Assembly (NCBI GenBank): GCA_019649035.1
Contig: BMAT01001966.1
Location: 1,113,615 to 1,142,355 of the forward strand
Direction of reading: 5' to 3'
Length of the DNA: 28,741 nt
Source of the DNA: Elysia marginata
Taxonomy: Eukaryota > Mollusca > Gastropoda > Plakobranchidae
Shown here: positions 1 through 10,584 of the stretch, piece by piece
Position numbering within the stretch: position 1 is the first letter of the stretch
How the letters are laid out: each line of letters begins with the position of its first letter
The notes under the pieces: generated by a model
Told to the model about the DNA's origin: nothing
The model's database searches: none
The model's input: only the letters and a program-made list of their open reading frames with translations
Made by a program: the position numbers and the translations under genes

Positions 1-110
1 ATAAGAATGTATCAACTAGATCTAGGCCTATCTGGAATGAAAAAGACAATAAAGAACGACTTATCTTTTTCCAGCGCAGATCTTGTTTATCTTGTTTATT
101 TAGCATAGGT

Positions 111-650
111 TTTCTTCCGCTTAGGCTCTGTGAGCCATGTTTTCTTCCGCTTAGGCTCTGTACGCTATGTTTTATTCCGCTTAGGCTCTGTGAGCCGTAT
201 TTTCTTCCGCTTAGGCTCTGTGAGCCGTTATTTCTTCCGCTTAGGCACTGTGCGCCATGTTTTCTTCCGCTTAGCCTATGTGAGCCGTGTTTTCTTCCTC
301 TTTGGCTCTGTTGGCCATGTTTTCTTCCACTTAGGCTATTGAGCCGTGTTTTCTTCCGCTTAGGCCATGTGAGCCATGTTTTCTTCCGCTTAGCCTATGT
401 GAGCCGTGTTTTCTTCCTCTTTGGCTCTGTTGGCCATGTTTTCTTCCACTTAGGCTATTTTGAGCCGTGTTTTCTTCCGCTTAGGTTATGTGAGCCATGT
501 TTTCTTCCACTTAGGCTCTGTGCGCTATGTTTTATTCCGCTTAGGCTCTGTGAGCCGTATTGTCTTCCGCGTAGGCTCTGTGAGCACAGTTTTCTTCCGC
601 TTAGACTATGTGAGCCATGTTTTCTTCCACTTAGACTCTGTGCGCCATGT
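111..650. repeat. 30-bp minisatellite, 18 units
   Basis: Eighteen tandem units of 30 bp, with consensus near tttcttccgcttaggctctg followed by tgagccatgt. Unit 8 (321-349) is 29 bp and unit 12 (440-470) is 31 bp, so the array totals exactly 540 bp. Units 6-7-8 recur almost identically as 10-11-12, and units 2-3 resemble 14-15, so multi-unit blocks have been duplicated. Many units carry the perfect hairpin GGCTC-TGT-GAGCC. A nineteenth, badly decayed unit runs into 651-680. Because 30 is divisible by three and the unit lacks stops, overlapping open frames appear across the array. They encode decapeptide repeats and are probably not proteins. Confidence 0.97.
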
Positions 651-850
651 TTTTTTTCGTTTCATCCTATTTAGAGCCTAGGATCTGCCTATCAAGTTTT
701 TTTAAATTTTTCTTTTTTTAAGTGAACGTCCTGAATTTCCCTAACTGGCTGTATTTTTTTCCATAACGATATGGTTTGAGAACTTTAGCATCTATTGGAT
801 CAGTTAGGTCTTTGAGGATACTTTGAGCTTTACTTCTGGCAGTTTATACA

Positions 851-1465
851 TTAAGGTGGATTAAAACCTTTCTGAAATGGCATGCCAAGTCGGAAAGAAA
901 ACCAGAACACAATTTCTGGAGCTCTCGAACGAGTAAGTAAACCCTGGAAATCCCATTCCCTTCTGATTTTTAGATAGATTCTAACTCAAAAAGTGTGAGT
1001 AGAAATATTTCCCATTTTTGTGGGGATTAAGAACTTGCAATGCATTTTGGGATAGATAATTATCTCGAACCTCAAAATTTTCAAACCAAAATGGCGGTTT
1101 CTTTCACCAATGAATCGGGCTCGGCTTTGCTTCTGACATCTATACATAAAAAGAAAATGTCAATCAACTGAATAAATAATGGTAAGCATAATGTTTTGAA
1201 TGTAATGCCAGACTTGCGGTAATATTGCATATATCTGCATGGAGATATAGATCTAGATGTAGTTGACGCAAAAGGTTCAGCGCTAAATTAGATCGAGATT
1301 CTTGATCTAGGAGTGGCCTAAATTTCGTTTCGTTTACTTTATCTGTCCAGTGTAAGAGCTCCACGAAAAACGGGCGGAGTCAGAAGAGAAATCTCCGTTC
1401 TGATTCCACCGAGAAAATATGATTCTGATTTTACGTTCTGAAAGCGACCGTGTAAACCCACCTTC
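851..1465. mobile_element. Possible decayed non-autonomous element with inverted ends
   Basis: The left edge reads ttaaggtggattaaa. The right edge, read on the minus strand, is ctgaaggtgggtttac (minus-strand copy of 1455-1470). The shared aaggtgg plus a T/A-rich run is inverted at a distance of about 610 bp. The interior is patchily richer in G+C than its surroundings (around 1090-1135 and 1355-1460). No transposase frame is present. The ends are short and imperfect and I see no clear target-site duplication, so a chance match is quite possible. Confidence 0.25.
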
Positions 1466-2665
1466 AGGGGTATTTGTGGGTGGAAATTTTCTTGTAACAA
1501 TATTTACAATTGTTTGACTAGTTTGTTTGTTTTCTCTTTTTGGACATGATTAACATTCCCCAAACGTTACACCTGAGGTGATTATACTTTGAAGGGTGGA
1601 TTTATAGACAAAAAAACATATTTAAAGATTAGACATTGAATGATTTTAGTCTACTTAGAAAATAAGTGTAATCTTTGATTAATCTTTATGCAAAGTCCAC
1701 GCAATTTTTTTTTCGACCTTAATACCAATAGCTGTCAACTATAGCTACCGTTTTTGCATTGGTATATAGTAGGATTACAGGTTCTCCCTTTATTCTAAGT
1801 TTTAAAAGATGTTATCGTTTTGTCAACTTCTAAAGCGAAATGGTTAATCTTGCAACAGTCACAAACCCTATAACTTGAGACGGGCAGGCTTCTTCTAACT
1901 TGCTTAATAGTCTCAGTAATGTAGTATCAGCACAAATATTTTACACAGTGCCTCTCCTGTTCTGCATTAAGGTGGCCTGATAAAAAAACAACAACACATT
2001 TTCGCGAAAAAAAATGGACAAATAAGAGTACCCTTGTCACCACCAATCCCTTCAATCCTCAAAACTCGTGCATTTAGCACAGAGGCAAGAAAAAAATTGG
2101 ATCCTGTGGATGTTTTGGTGTTTGAGTGGTAGTTTAATTTATATGGGCAGGTGCAATTTGGGGAGAGCTGCAGATAACCTTCTTTGAAAATACGCCCAGG
2201 TGTTTCTATCTGAACTCATGGTTTGCCTGACTGTTGTTTCATTAACACATTTTCAAGTGTTGCTACAGTTACTTTTCAATGATTTCTTTTGGCCTTTGAT
2301 GAAAGATTTTTTTCACCGAATCTACTTTATTACAAAGCCGAAGACGTCAAAGCGACAGTACAACAGATTTGGTTCATCAGTAACCTAAACTTTCACCTTT
2401 TCTGCCACTATGTGTAAGTATTTACATACTGCATTTAAAAACTTTTTAAAAACAAGTTCTATCTTTTAAATCATACTTTATCTTTTTATAAAAATAAAAC
2501 GCGATGAAAATTCACCAGCCTCTTGGAAGCCCAAATCCAGTTTCCGAAATGAAAAAGAAGAAAACCACGTTGACTGAGAGTATTAAAGCGTAAATTCAGA
2601 AGCCGAAAGAATAACCAAAATTTTTCTAGGGAGTTTAAATAATTTTTCGGGCATCAGTCATTTCC
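1466..2665. other. AT-rich DNA, no feature seen
   Basis: I see no gene, tandem repeat or recognisable element. Homopolymer A and T runs and short open frames with no coding character are all that is present. The motif ttaaggtgg recurs at 1967-1975 but has no partner I can define. Confidence 0.6.
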
Positions 2666-2667
2666 AG

Positions 2668-2890
2668 TAATATTGCACACGGCGGCTGTGCTCTGAAGTT
2701 AATCTGTAAGGCACACACACTGTTGCCCTTTGTTGGTTCGGCTGTCAGAGGGGTATTGCAGATTTATCAAGCTCTGACGGACTCCCACCATTACTGGCAT
2801 CACAGTCCACGGCAGAGTGCTAGCTTGGTGGAAGGAAACAAAAAACGTTGTCACCTAAAGTTGGTGAGCAGAATTGAGATCTAGAGCGTA
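2668..2890. other. Patch of higher G+C, open in one frame, unassigned
   Basis: This 220-bp patch is visibly richer in G+C than its flanks. The plus strand is open without a stop in the frame containing cacggcggctgtgctctg (from about 2678) to a TAG near 2880. The frame has no ATG start and no protein family I recognise. Near its right end the minus strand reads tttaggtgacaacg, which resembles the core tttagtggtgacagcg of the inverted repeats at 12916 and 14530, and a degenerate GATA tract follows as it does there. It could be a fragment of the same dispersed repeat family. Confidence 0.2.
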
Positions 2891-3165
2891 AGATTGAAAG
2901 ACAGTAGGAAAGATGTATGGATAGAAAGATAGGTTTATTGAAAACATATTTGGGATGACTAATTTTTAGGTTGCTTTGTTGTCTGTGGAGAAGTATATAA
3001 CGAGATATATAGGATAGGTAGATGGGTAGAGAGATGTTGTGATTGATAGGTAGGTATATAGACAGAAAGATAGACAGGTAGACAGAAATAGGAAAGATAA
3101 ATTATATAGGTAAACAATTAAAGAGACAAACAAAATGATGCTAAAAGGTATATAAATTAAGAGAG
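2885..3165 (+). repeat. Degenerate GATA/GGTA-type tetranucleotide region
   Basis: Imperfect agatagat, gataggta and gacagaaag words are scattered through this stretch. They look like an old (GATA)n microsatellite broken up by substitutions. Confidence 0.6.
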
Positions 3166-3345
3166 ATATTCTATCTTCCTATTGCCTTTTGCTTGCAGAG
3201 TCAACCGACATTACACCATTGGCTGTTCTCTTGATCTTAGAAGTGATATATGACCATTCTTGTACACGGTGTGCCATTTCCCCTAGATTATCTAAGTCTT
3301 ATTGTGAAGTGAATTCGGTGTTTTCATACTGGATAGAGAGATATA
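3166..3345 (+). other. Splice-acceptor-like sequence followed by a short open frame
   Basis: A pyrimidine-rich run ends in gccttttgcttgcag with AG at 3197-3198, a good match to an animal 3' splice site. The frame after it stays open to about 3407, but the distal part lies in the purine tract and has no coding character. No matching donor or homologous protein was recognised. Acceptor-like strings are common by chance in AT-rich animal DNA. Confidence 0.12.
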
Positions 3346-3496
3346 ATGGAAAGAAAAAGGAGACCGAGCAAAAGCCAAAAAATAAAGTGGAAGAAGGAAA
3401 AAGATAGGAGAGAAATGGGGGAAGAGATTGTAAGAGAAAGCAGGAGAGAAAATGAGGAAAAAGTTGAAGAGGGAGGGGCAAAAGCACAAAAAAGGT
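3346..3496 (+). repeat. Polypurine tract
   Basis: About 150 bases are almost entirely A and G on the plus strand. Open frames on both strands here are composition artefacts rich in Lys, Arg and Glu on one side and Phe, Leu and Ser on the other. Confidence 0.8.
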
Positions 3497-4068
3497 TTGT
3501 ATTTGCTTATCCTGTTTCTTTTTTTAGCTTACCACCAGAGCTTTTCTCCTGTTTATTTTCTTTTTAGATTCCATACCGTTCTCTAGTTTTTATTTCTTTA
3601 TATTTTATATTTCAAGCTTGAGTCTTTTTTATTATAATTATCTCCCTTTTGTTATCTTTTCCACCAACTTTCTACAGGCGCAATTAATATTGTAAAGGGT
3701 ACGTCAAATTATCAAAGATGTCAATCATTTTTTGTCCTTGGAGCTAAAAGTACTATTAGTCGTTTTCAGTTACCACTTTTTGTGGCTTGTTAGGACTAAA
3801 AAAAGGAGATCTGAATGGTTTCTATTTACTGAATTAATTATTAATAGAGCTTCAGAAAACATGGTATTTAGAAAGACCAGGCGGACACTAATTTGCTACT
3901 AGGGGAGGCTAACATTTTTAGGGTTAATAGAAAAATTAACGATGCGGAAAATGAAGAAACAAGAGAACAAATATAGCGTTTAATGAATTCCCAGTAATTC
4001 AAGATTAGTAAAAAGAAACTTAATCAGAGATATCCTCACTCAATAAAGAAAGCTGTTGAAGTTAACAA
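3497..4068. other. AT-rich DNA, no feature seen
   Basis: No gene, tandem repeat or recognisable mobile-element sequence was seen. Confidence 0.6.
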
Positions 4069-4200
4069 TGTTTTTTTAAATGTTTTTTTTTTATTTTTTT
4101 TAAATAATTTTTTTTATTTTCTTTTTGAAAGGTATAACACAAACAGATTACTACTTGCAAAAGAAGAGAAGTTAAAAAAAAATAATAAAAAAAAAAATAA
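4069..4200. repeat. Low-complexity T-rich then A-rich tract
   Basis: T runs at 4070-4125 are followed by A runs at 4172-4200. The two halves could fold back on each other, but the pairing is nearly all A-T homopolymer and carries little information. Confidence 0.7.
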
Positions 4201-4444
4201 CATCTGCCAAATAACATTTTTTGCCATATCAGCAAAAGTGATTGATATAACATATAGATATAATCATATATAGTAAATGTTGTAATTGTGTACAATAGTA
4301 AAGCTATCTGTATGTTAACGATGTTGTTTTGTTTATATCTACATTTGCATTAATAAGGTGGTGCTTTATTGTTTGTATTGAGAATGGTTAAGATTATGAT
4401 GGTGATGATGAAAGTGTGATAGTGCAAGCATTATTAAGAGCGGT

Positions 4445-4510
4445 AGTAGTAATAATAATAAAAAAAATAATAATAATGATAACAATAATTATAAAGTTAG
4501 CAATAATAAG
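4445..4510 (+). repeat. (TAA)n-type microsatellite
   Basis: Imperfect aat/taa trinucleotides are interrupted by a short A run and gat words. Confidence 0.8.
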
Positions 4511-4710
4511 GATAACATTCATATGTCAGCGAATAATTGTAGTTTTTACGTAGCTGAAAACACAATGATCTGCCTATAACAGTAAATTCGTACAGTCAAA
4601 AAATATCAATATTCATAATGATGAAGTGAGCGTTAATTGGAGAAAAGCATTGATACCAATTGAGTCAGTCAAAATATTTATAATAACAAAAATGGTAAAA
4701 ATACTGTTTA

Positions 4711-4755
4711 TTAATAATGATAATAATAATAATGATAATATTAATAATAGTTAAA
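4711..4755 (+). repeat. (TAA)n-type microsatellite
   Basis: Imperfect array of aataat and gataat words, of the same kind as the array 250 bp upstream. Confidence 0.8.
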
Positions 4756-5290
4756 AAGCCAGCAACACTACCACTGATAATATATGATTGGTGCTGTGAT
4801 ATTAAAACTTATACCAATCAAAAATTGTAGTATTAACACTAATGAATATTTTTTATATTAATAGTAATTACAACACGCTTACCAAGCAGTGTAATTGCAG
4901 CTTTTTTTCTCTTTTTTATTTGCTGCCGTAAACAAAAAAATAGACATTACAGGGGCCCTCAAGAAGGCAGTGGCTTGTTCTACATAAGTGTCATAGTGGG
5001 GTGTTAACTAATTTACTAAACATGATTTAATTCTTCTTCGTTCATTTGCATGGGTGTGGTTTGAACCAAAAACACTCGTACGTAGTGGTTATATTTGATG
5101 ATTGCTACATCTTAGATAACAGTAAATATAAGAATACATAATAATAAAATATATAGTATTGCATTGATACACATTTAGTATTGAAATTAAAAAGACAGTA
5201 ATATCCGTTCTGAGTTAAATTGTTTTTTATTATGTTTTTTAAATGTTACTACACTAGGCCACTACACCAATGTCAATATTCACGTATCAG
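4756..5290. other. AT-rich DNA, no gene seen
   Basis: No coding stretch was found. An octamer-like word atttgcat occurs at 5044-5051, but a single copy is weak evidence of regulation. Confidence 0.5.
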
Positions 5291-5345
5291 AACATGTTTG
5301 GTGCCACAACGGGTATCAAATTGGTAGTGAGGCGAGGTCACTCCT
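5291..5345 (+). other. Possible retroelement primer-binding-site-like string
   Basis: The string tggtgccacaacgggtatc follows aaca by only a few bases. TGG-starting sequences of this kind just inside a 5' LTR are typical primer-binding sites. I find no gag or pol frame downstream and no second LTR copy, so this would at best be a stranded fragment. Confidence 0.15.
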
Positions 5346-6720
5346 CTTTTTACATAAATTATCATCACCCAAATAATTTTAACTAAGATCTAACATTTGT
5401 ATGTGTTTTATTAAGTTAAAGTTTACACGAAATAACAAAGAAAAAATTATACTTAGAGTACGAATGAATATCAGATTTGACCACGAGTCGTAAATATTAA
5501 AACATTATGTATCATTACTATTATCAAACTGTTTTTTTGACAAAAAGTAAACGTGAAGTAAGAGAATAACTTTTTCCTTTCTGCATTTTTTTGTATTCAC
5601 AACTACGTAATTTCGGTCACGGGTATTCTTCTTCATATTATCTTTCGCTCGATAAAAGTTTTCCTAGACTAGAAACCGACAGAGGTATCAGCTAAAAACA
5701 AAACAAAAAACAAACAACAACAATAACAGCAACAAAATGTTCCACCAGGGATTTTCCATTTATCAAATTGGAATAACCCAACCTAACAAAAAATATCCCA
5801 AATAGGAGAAAACTTAGGAACGCGTAATATAAGAATTATAGCAACATAACATTCATTGAGATTCTATTTAACAAACTCAGCACGCTAATTTCTTTATTTT
5901 TTCATTACTTTCGATGGAGTTTTATTATTTCTAGTATTATTATACCTGCATTTTGGTGATTGACAGGTTGTTGTTTCACAAAATACTGTTTAGATAATTA
6001 TTGTTTCAGTTTGCCTTATCGGCTGAAAGTATTCTATCGAGTTCGAACTTTATCATATTCTGGCGTAACTGGATGTAATTGTTAGTGTATTCTTCTATTT
6101 TGTGTGACAAGCTTTTGGGTTTGTGCAACTTGGGCTAATAATTTTTTCTGCAGTAATTTGGGAGCTCTTATTGCAGTTGTTTGCCTTGTAATCTTATTCG
6201 AACTCAACTCTGTCTCTATCTCTTTCTTCACTATATATCCGTCATTTATGTGATCGCCTATTATTATCTTATTTTAAATATTTGATTCTGATATCATTTA
6301 AACTTTTGCTTTAGAATATAAACTTTCTAGATGAATTTGTCATTTATAAAGATTTGTTTTCCTTGTTCGTGGTCGTCAAAACCAAGTTGTTTTGAGAGAA
6401 AACTTGCCCTTACACCTGTCTGTGTATCATTCCGCTGCTATTTTCTGCAAACTTACCTATCTACCTACCTTTATTGATTAATCTACATTGGGGATTATAT
6501 ACCACCACAACTCCATCGATCTGTACCGCCAGGTCTACCATGTCTACCTCTTTATGTATTTGTGACCCTCCGCACTACATTCTCCTGTTTCTAGCTCTGT
6601 ATATACTATAAGACAAATCTTATCTCGATTTAACGATTTTTTTTCGGTTTTTCTTTTTTTCCTTTCAATTTTGTGCACCAAATATTACTTTTCTTCGATT
6701 TCTTATTCACATTATATTTT
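5346..6720. other. AT-rich DNA, no feature seen
   Basis: No gene, RNA gene or convincing repeat was seen. A short run of tacctatctacctacc at 6457-6472 is a degenerate tetranucleotide. Confidence 0.6.
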
Positions 6721-6861
6721 TTCCTTCGTGAAAAGCAGCCACGATCTAGAGCACCTGAGATCTATAGCACAGCAGAGAGACGAGTGGACCAAGCTTACAG
6801 CGAGGATTCGAGAAGCAGCCGAGGCGTCCCAGTAGGAGCACTGAGATGCGAAAGGCCCTAA
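6721..6861 (+). other. Short patch of higher G+C, unassigned
   Basis: Positions 6735-6861 are clearly richer in G+C than the flanks. They continue an open plus-strand frame from about 6673 to a TAA at 6859-6861. The peptide is hydrophilic, with many Arg, Ser and Glu, and matches nothing I know. It could be a fragment of a dispersed repeat or a chance open frame. Confidence 0.15.
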
Positions 6862-7960
6862 GTCAAGTCATATTGATATCTTTTCTCATGTCCATCTACC
6901 TTTTTTCCAGTCGACTCTCTTCTTTCTAGTCTTTTTTCCCAGTTTGATGTCACCCTACTTTCTCTCTATCCCTATCATCTTCGGGATTTCTCCCTTCTTT
7001 TTCTTTCTAATTTTTTTAAAAAACTTTCAAGACCTTTCATTGATTAATAGAAATTCTGTTTAAGGAGTACAGAGCTCTAAAATAGAGGATATCAAACTGA
7101 AATTTGAAAAGAAACGAAACAAAAAAAAAAACAAATAAAAAAGAATGTGAAACGAAGGGTTTAATTTACAATGAACCTAATCAGCAACCAAAATAATTGC
7201 AGGCGTTTGTGTAACACCTTCAGATAATATTGTTTAAGTAATACTTTAGATAATAAAAGCAACGGAAAAAGAAGATTGAAAGAACAAGAACATCAGCAAC
7301 TACTGATACTATGTAGAGAAGGATTGCGAGAAAAAGGCTTCGAGGAAGGAAACGAGGTCAACAATTTTTTACAAGTATTAGAAAACGTGCCCCTTCTACG
7401 AACTGTGAATATGAATTTTGATGAGACCAGCAGAAAGTAATATATACATGATACATGATACAGTCAAAACTGAATTTTAGAGCACTAAAAGAAAAATGAA
7501 TAATCAAGGCTTTGTAACAAATCCTGTCAAAGTACTAGTGTTATTATGTTCTTGTCATAGCTACAACTGCCGAGACCGAGGTCTATAAACAGTTTCAGCT
7601 CTCAGTAATGATAATATTACTTAGGTGCTGAATAAAATCTAGAACTAGATGTAGATAGAGCTTCTAAGCCTAGATCTATGTTTGATGATTCTCGTTTATT
7701 TTTTTTATATCTGCCCCAGTGAGAAAAAATAAGCAGGAGTGATGCGCCCAGTCTATATGCCTTCGTGATGCCAATACTGCATAAAAGAAGCTGTAAATTC
7801 TCCCCCAAGTCTATTACGGTGAGCTAATGAAGTGATTCCCACCCTAGGATACTAGATCTAGTAGCGTTCACTAAATTCCGCATGTTGGACGGCACGGCTA
7901 TCTGATGTGAGCTGTGGACTGAGTTACAGTGTCATCTCATTTTAGACGCACCTGATTAAA
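6862..7960. other. AT-rich DNA, no gene seen
   Basis: No coding stretch was found. It contains two TAGATCTA palindromes (7671-7678 and 7853-7860), and the words agaactagatgtagatag at 7641-7658 look like a broken GATCTA/GATA-type repeat. Confidence 0.6.
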
Positions 7961-8125
7961 CTTTCCTCTCTCTCTCCCTCTCTCTATCTCTCCTTATCTC
8001 TTTTTCTTTGTGTGCGCTCTGCTTATTTATCTTTTCGTTTTCTTTTGTCTCTCTCTCTCTATCTATTTCTCATTTTTCTCTCTGTGTGCGCTTTGCCTAT
8101 TCTTTTCGTTTTCTTTTCTCTCCCN

Positions 8126-8162
<37 letters not shown>
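7961..8162 (+). repeat. (CT)n microsatellite block with internal duplication
   Basis: A pyrimidine tract of (CT)n runs with a short C run. Inside it a 74-bp period is visible: tgtgtgcgctctgcttattt at 8009 and tgtgtgcgctttgcctattc at 8083 are each followed by cttttcgttttcttt. The open frame here, a run of alternating Ser and Leu, is a composition artefact. Confidence 0.9.
8125..8125. other. Single ambiguous base
   Basis: One N sits between a CCC and a C run at the junction with pure (CT)n. It is probably an unresolved base-call or assembly position in a homopolymer. Confidence 0.95.
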
Positions 8163-8166
<4 letters not shown>

Positions 8167-8877
8167 AGATCCATGTGATATATACACAAATGATTTTTAC
8201 GGTATCTACTCTCAGACCCTTTGAATAAAAAAAAACTAAACATAATAACAGTAACTCATTTATAAAGTCCTGTTTGAGAATTGGTCAGTGGGTTTTATTC
8301 TTCTTCTAAGAAGAAGAGGAGGAGGAACAAGGAAAAGAAAAGCATCTATTTTATGTGAGTGTCTTTTTCTTACATCAAGTAGATATCTCATTTTTTTTCT
8401 TTATTTATGGTGTACTTTTTTATTCTGCAAAGATATTTTACATTACTGCGCCTATGCTTAAAATATGGAATAGGAAGAAAAACTAGATGCAAGATAGGAT
8501 AATATATTGCGCTGTATAACACGATCTCCAGACCAAGCGTCTCTCCTGATTCAAGAAAAGAAAAGCCAGAGAGAAGTAGACTCTTTCCCAAAACAAGCAA
8601 TTTCGATCAGGCGAGTCTCGTGTTTTGGGTGAGGGCCTAACGAACCATTCAAGATTTGTGCAAGGGGCTCACACCCACGTAGATAGATCTAGATGGATGA
8701 AAGATTGTTATTGGAGGCTTTGGCTTGAGTATGATGGAGAGCTTACGTCTATCTTTAAAATAATTTGAAAATTCAAACATAAAATCGCTTACACGTCTGT
8801 ACCGAAGGAAAAAATTGAAAGAGAAGTAAACACCTGAAAAAATATGAAATTTAATTTACAAAAGTAAAATCAATTAA
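8163..8877. other. AT-rich DNA, no gene seen
   Basis: No coding stretch was found. A perfect short palindrome sits at 8299-8317 (tcttcttct, one base, agaagaaga). A TAGATCTA site lies at 8684-8691. Confidence 0.55.
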
Positions 8878-9032
8878 TTCTTCTTCTTCTTCTTCTTCTT
8901 CTTCTTCTTCTTTTTCTTCCACTTCTTCATCTTCTCCCTCTTCTTCCTCCTGCTCCTCCTCCTCTTCTTGTTCCTGCATTGTTCTTGTTCTTTATGTTCT
9001 TTTTCTTTTTCGTTCTAGTTCTTGTTCTTGTT
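8878..9032 (+). repeat. (TTC)n microsatellite
   Basis: A pure (TTC)n core at 8878-8911 grades into imperfect ttc, ctc and ttg trinucleotides. Confidence 0.9.
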
Positions 9033-10365
9033 TTTCCATCTTTTTAGTTGCTGATGTCCTTTCTTTGCTAATTTTTTTTTCTTCTTAACAGATTCGTGCC
9101 TCAAAAATCTCCCGAGTTCAAACTTGCCACTGCTTTGTTTATTGTTACTATTAAGGGAGTAAGGTGTGTTTGAAGCCTAACGGTGAGCTTTACCAAACCC
9201 TTTTCGAGGTTATTAGTTGTTATATTGGTTCTAAAAACAACAATATAAAACCAAAGAGGAAAACAACACAAAAAAAAAGAAAACAAAAAAACCAGAATAC
9301 GTCACCAAGACAATGTACGGTGTAGATTCTATTTCATTAAATTGTCATTAAAAAAACCCAGCAGGAATTTAAGGAAAATTTAAAACTTCAAAACTGATGC
9401 TTCAAAGGCACCTGGCATATTTTTTAGACATGTTGTGCAGCTTATGTAATACATTGTAGTTGCTTATCCATTGGCAGCAAGATCGAGATTGGATTGGCAC
9501 TATTCGTTATAATTAAAGAATAGGTTTTCAAATAAAAGGTATTTTTTTTTGTTTCTTTTTTTACACATTAAATATTGCTTTCGTATTTTGTATAGAGTAA
9601 TTAATGTATAATTAACAGTATATTTTCCTACTTTATCTATACGCTTTATCATGTTTTTTTTTTGTTTTTGTTTTACTCATTTATGTTATACCGATTTTTT
9701 TATTGTTTACAATAGTATTTGTACTGAATTAAAATTGTTATTTCCTAGCTTCTAGAAAGTATGATAACTGTATATGAGGTAGGTTTGTTTTTTTTCTCCT
9801 AAAAATGCGGGAATATTGCTGTAAAATATTCAACGTTGAATACAGCACACCAAATAAGTATTTGGCATAAAGATAAGAAAATGTTTAAATAGCATAGGAA
9901 AAGTTGTAAAAGAAAAAAAAATTGAAAAAGCCTGTTTGCAAAATATTGAAAAAACTCTGTTGAGACACAGAAAAGCTATTATCCAACGCCTAAAAGCACG
10001 ACTTTTGTTTCACTCGAAACGCAATATAGGAATAAGATGGGTGACTTGTTGGTGTAAAGGAGCATCGTACGTTGATTTTATAATGCTGCGATGCACATTT
10101 ATGTCACAAACAAGTCTAGATAGAGCGGTGAAAAGTTTTAAATAACGTGTCTAAAAACTCACAGAAAAACTCATAATTATTCGATTGTTACAGCAAGTAG
10201 TGGTCTGGTCTATATCCATGTAAATGCAAATATTATATAAAACTACATACGCGAATGTGTTAACAAAGTAATCGCAATAAATATTAACAAAATATTGTCA
10301 TGCAAAAGAAAGCAAAAAGGGATATACCTACTAATCAATATAAATTCATTTTTTCAATATGATTA
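9033..10365. other. AT-rich DNA, no feature seen
   Basis: No gene or repeat family was recognised. The 69-residue open frame at 9936-10145 has ordinary AT-rich composition and no recognisable domain. Confidence 0.6.
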
Positions 10366-10511
10366 AGTCACCTAACTTGATCTTTACACCTCTGTCTTTT
10401 TTCTAGTCTCTTTCTCCCTGCTTCTACACTTTCGTTTCCTATTTGTTTTCATTCGTCCCTTGCACGCTAAGTTACGTCTGTCTCTTGCCCTACCTCTATG
10501 TCAATCAACAT
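10366..10511 (+). repeat. 146-bp dispersed direct repeat, copy A
   Basis: This segment runs from agtcacctaacttgatct to tatgtcaatcaacat and is repeated at 13033-13178 in the same orientation. The two copies differ at only a handful of positions and no indel is evident. Similarity stops sharply at both ends. The segment is pyrimidine-rich and contains cttttttctag. It could be part of a transposon of unknown type or a segmental duplication. Confidence 0.93.
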
Positions 10512-10584
10512 CTTTTCCCCGACTTTTTCTCAATCCCTCAGTATCTATTTGGATTTACCCATCTTTATCTACCCTTAACGATTG

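Noticed and set aside
111..650. CRISPR array
   Set aside because: Units are contiguous with no unique spacers; it is a minisatellite in animal DNA.
4070..4200. Large foldback of T-rich and A-rich halves
   Set aside because: Pairing is homopolymeric and expected by chance in such low-complexity DNA.
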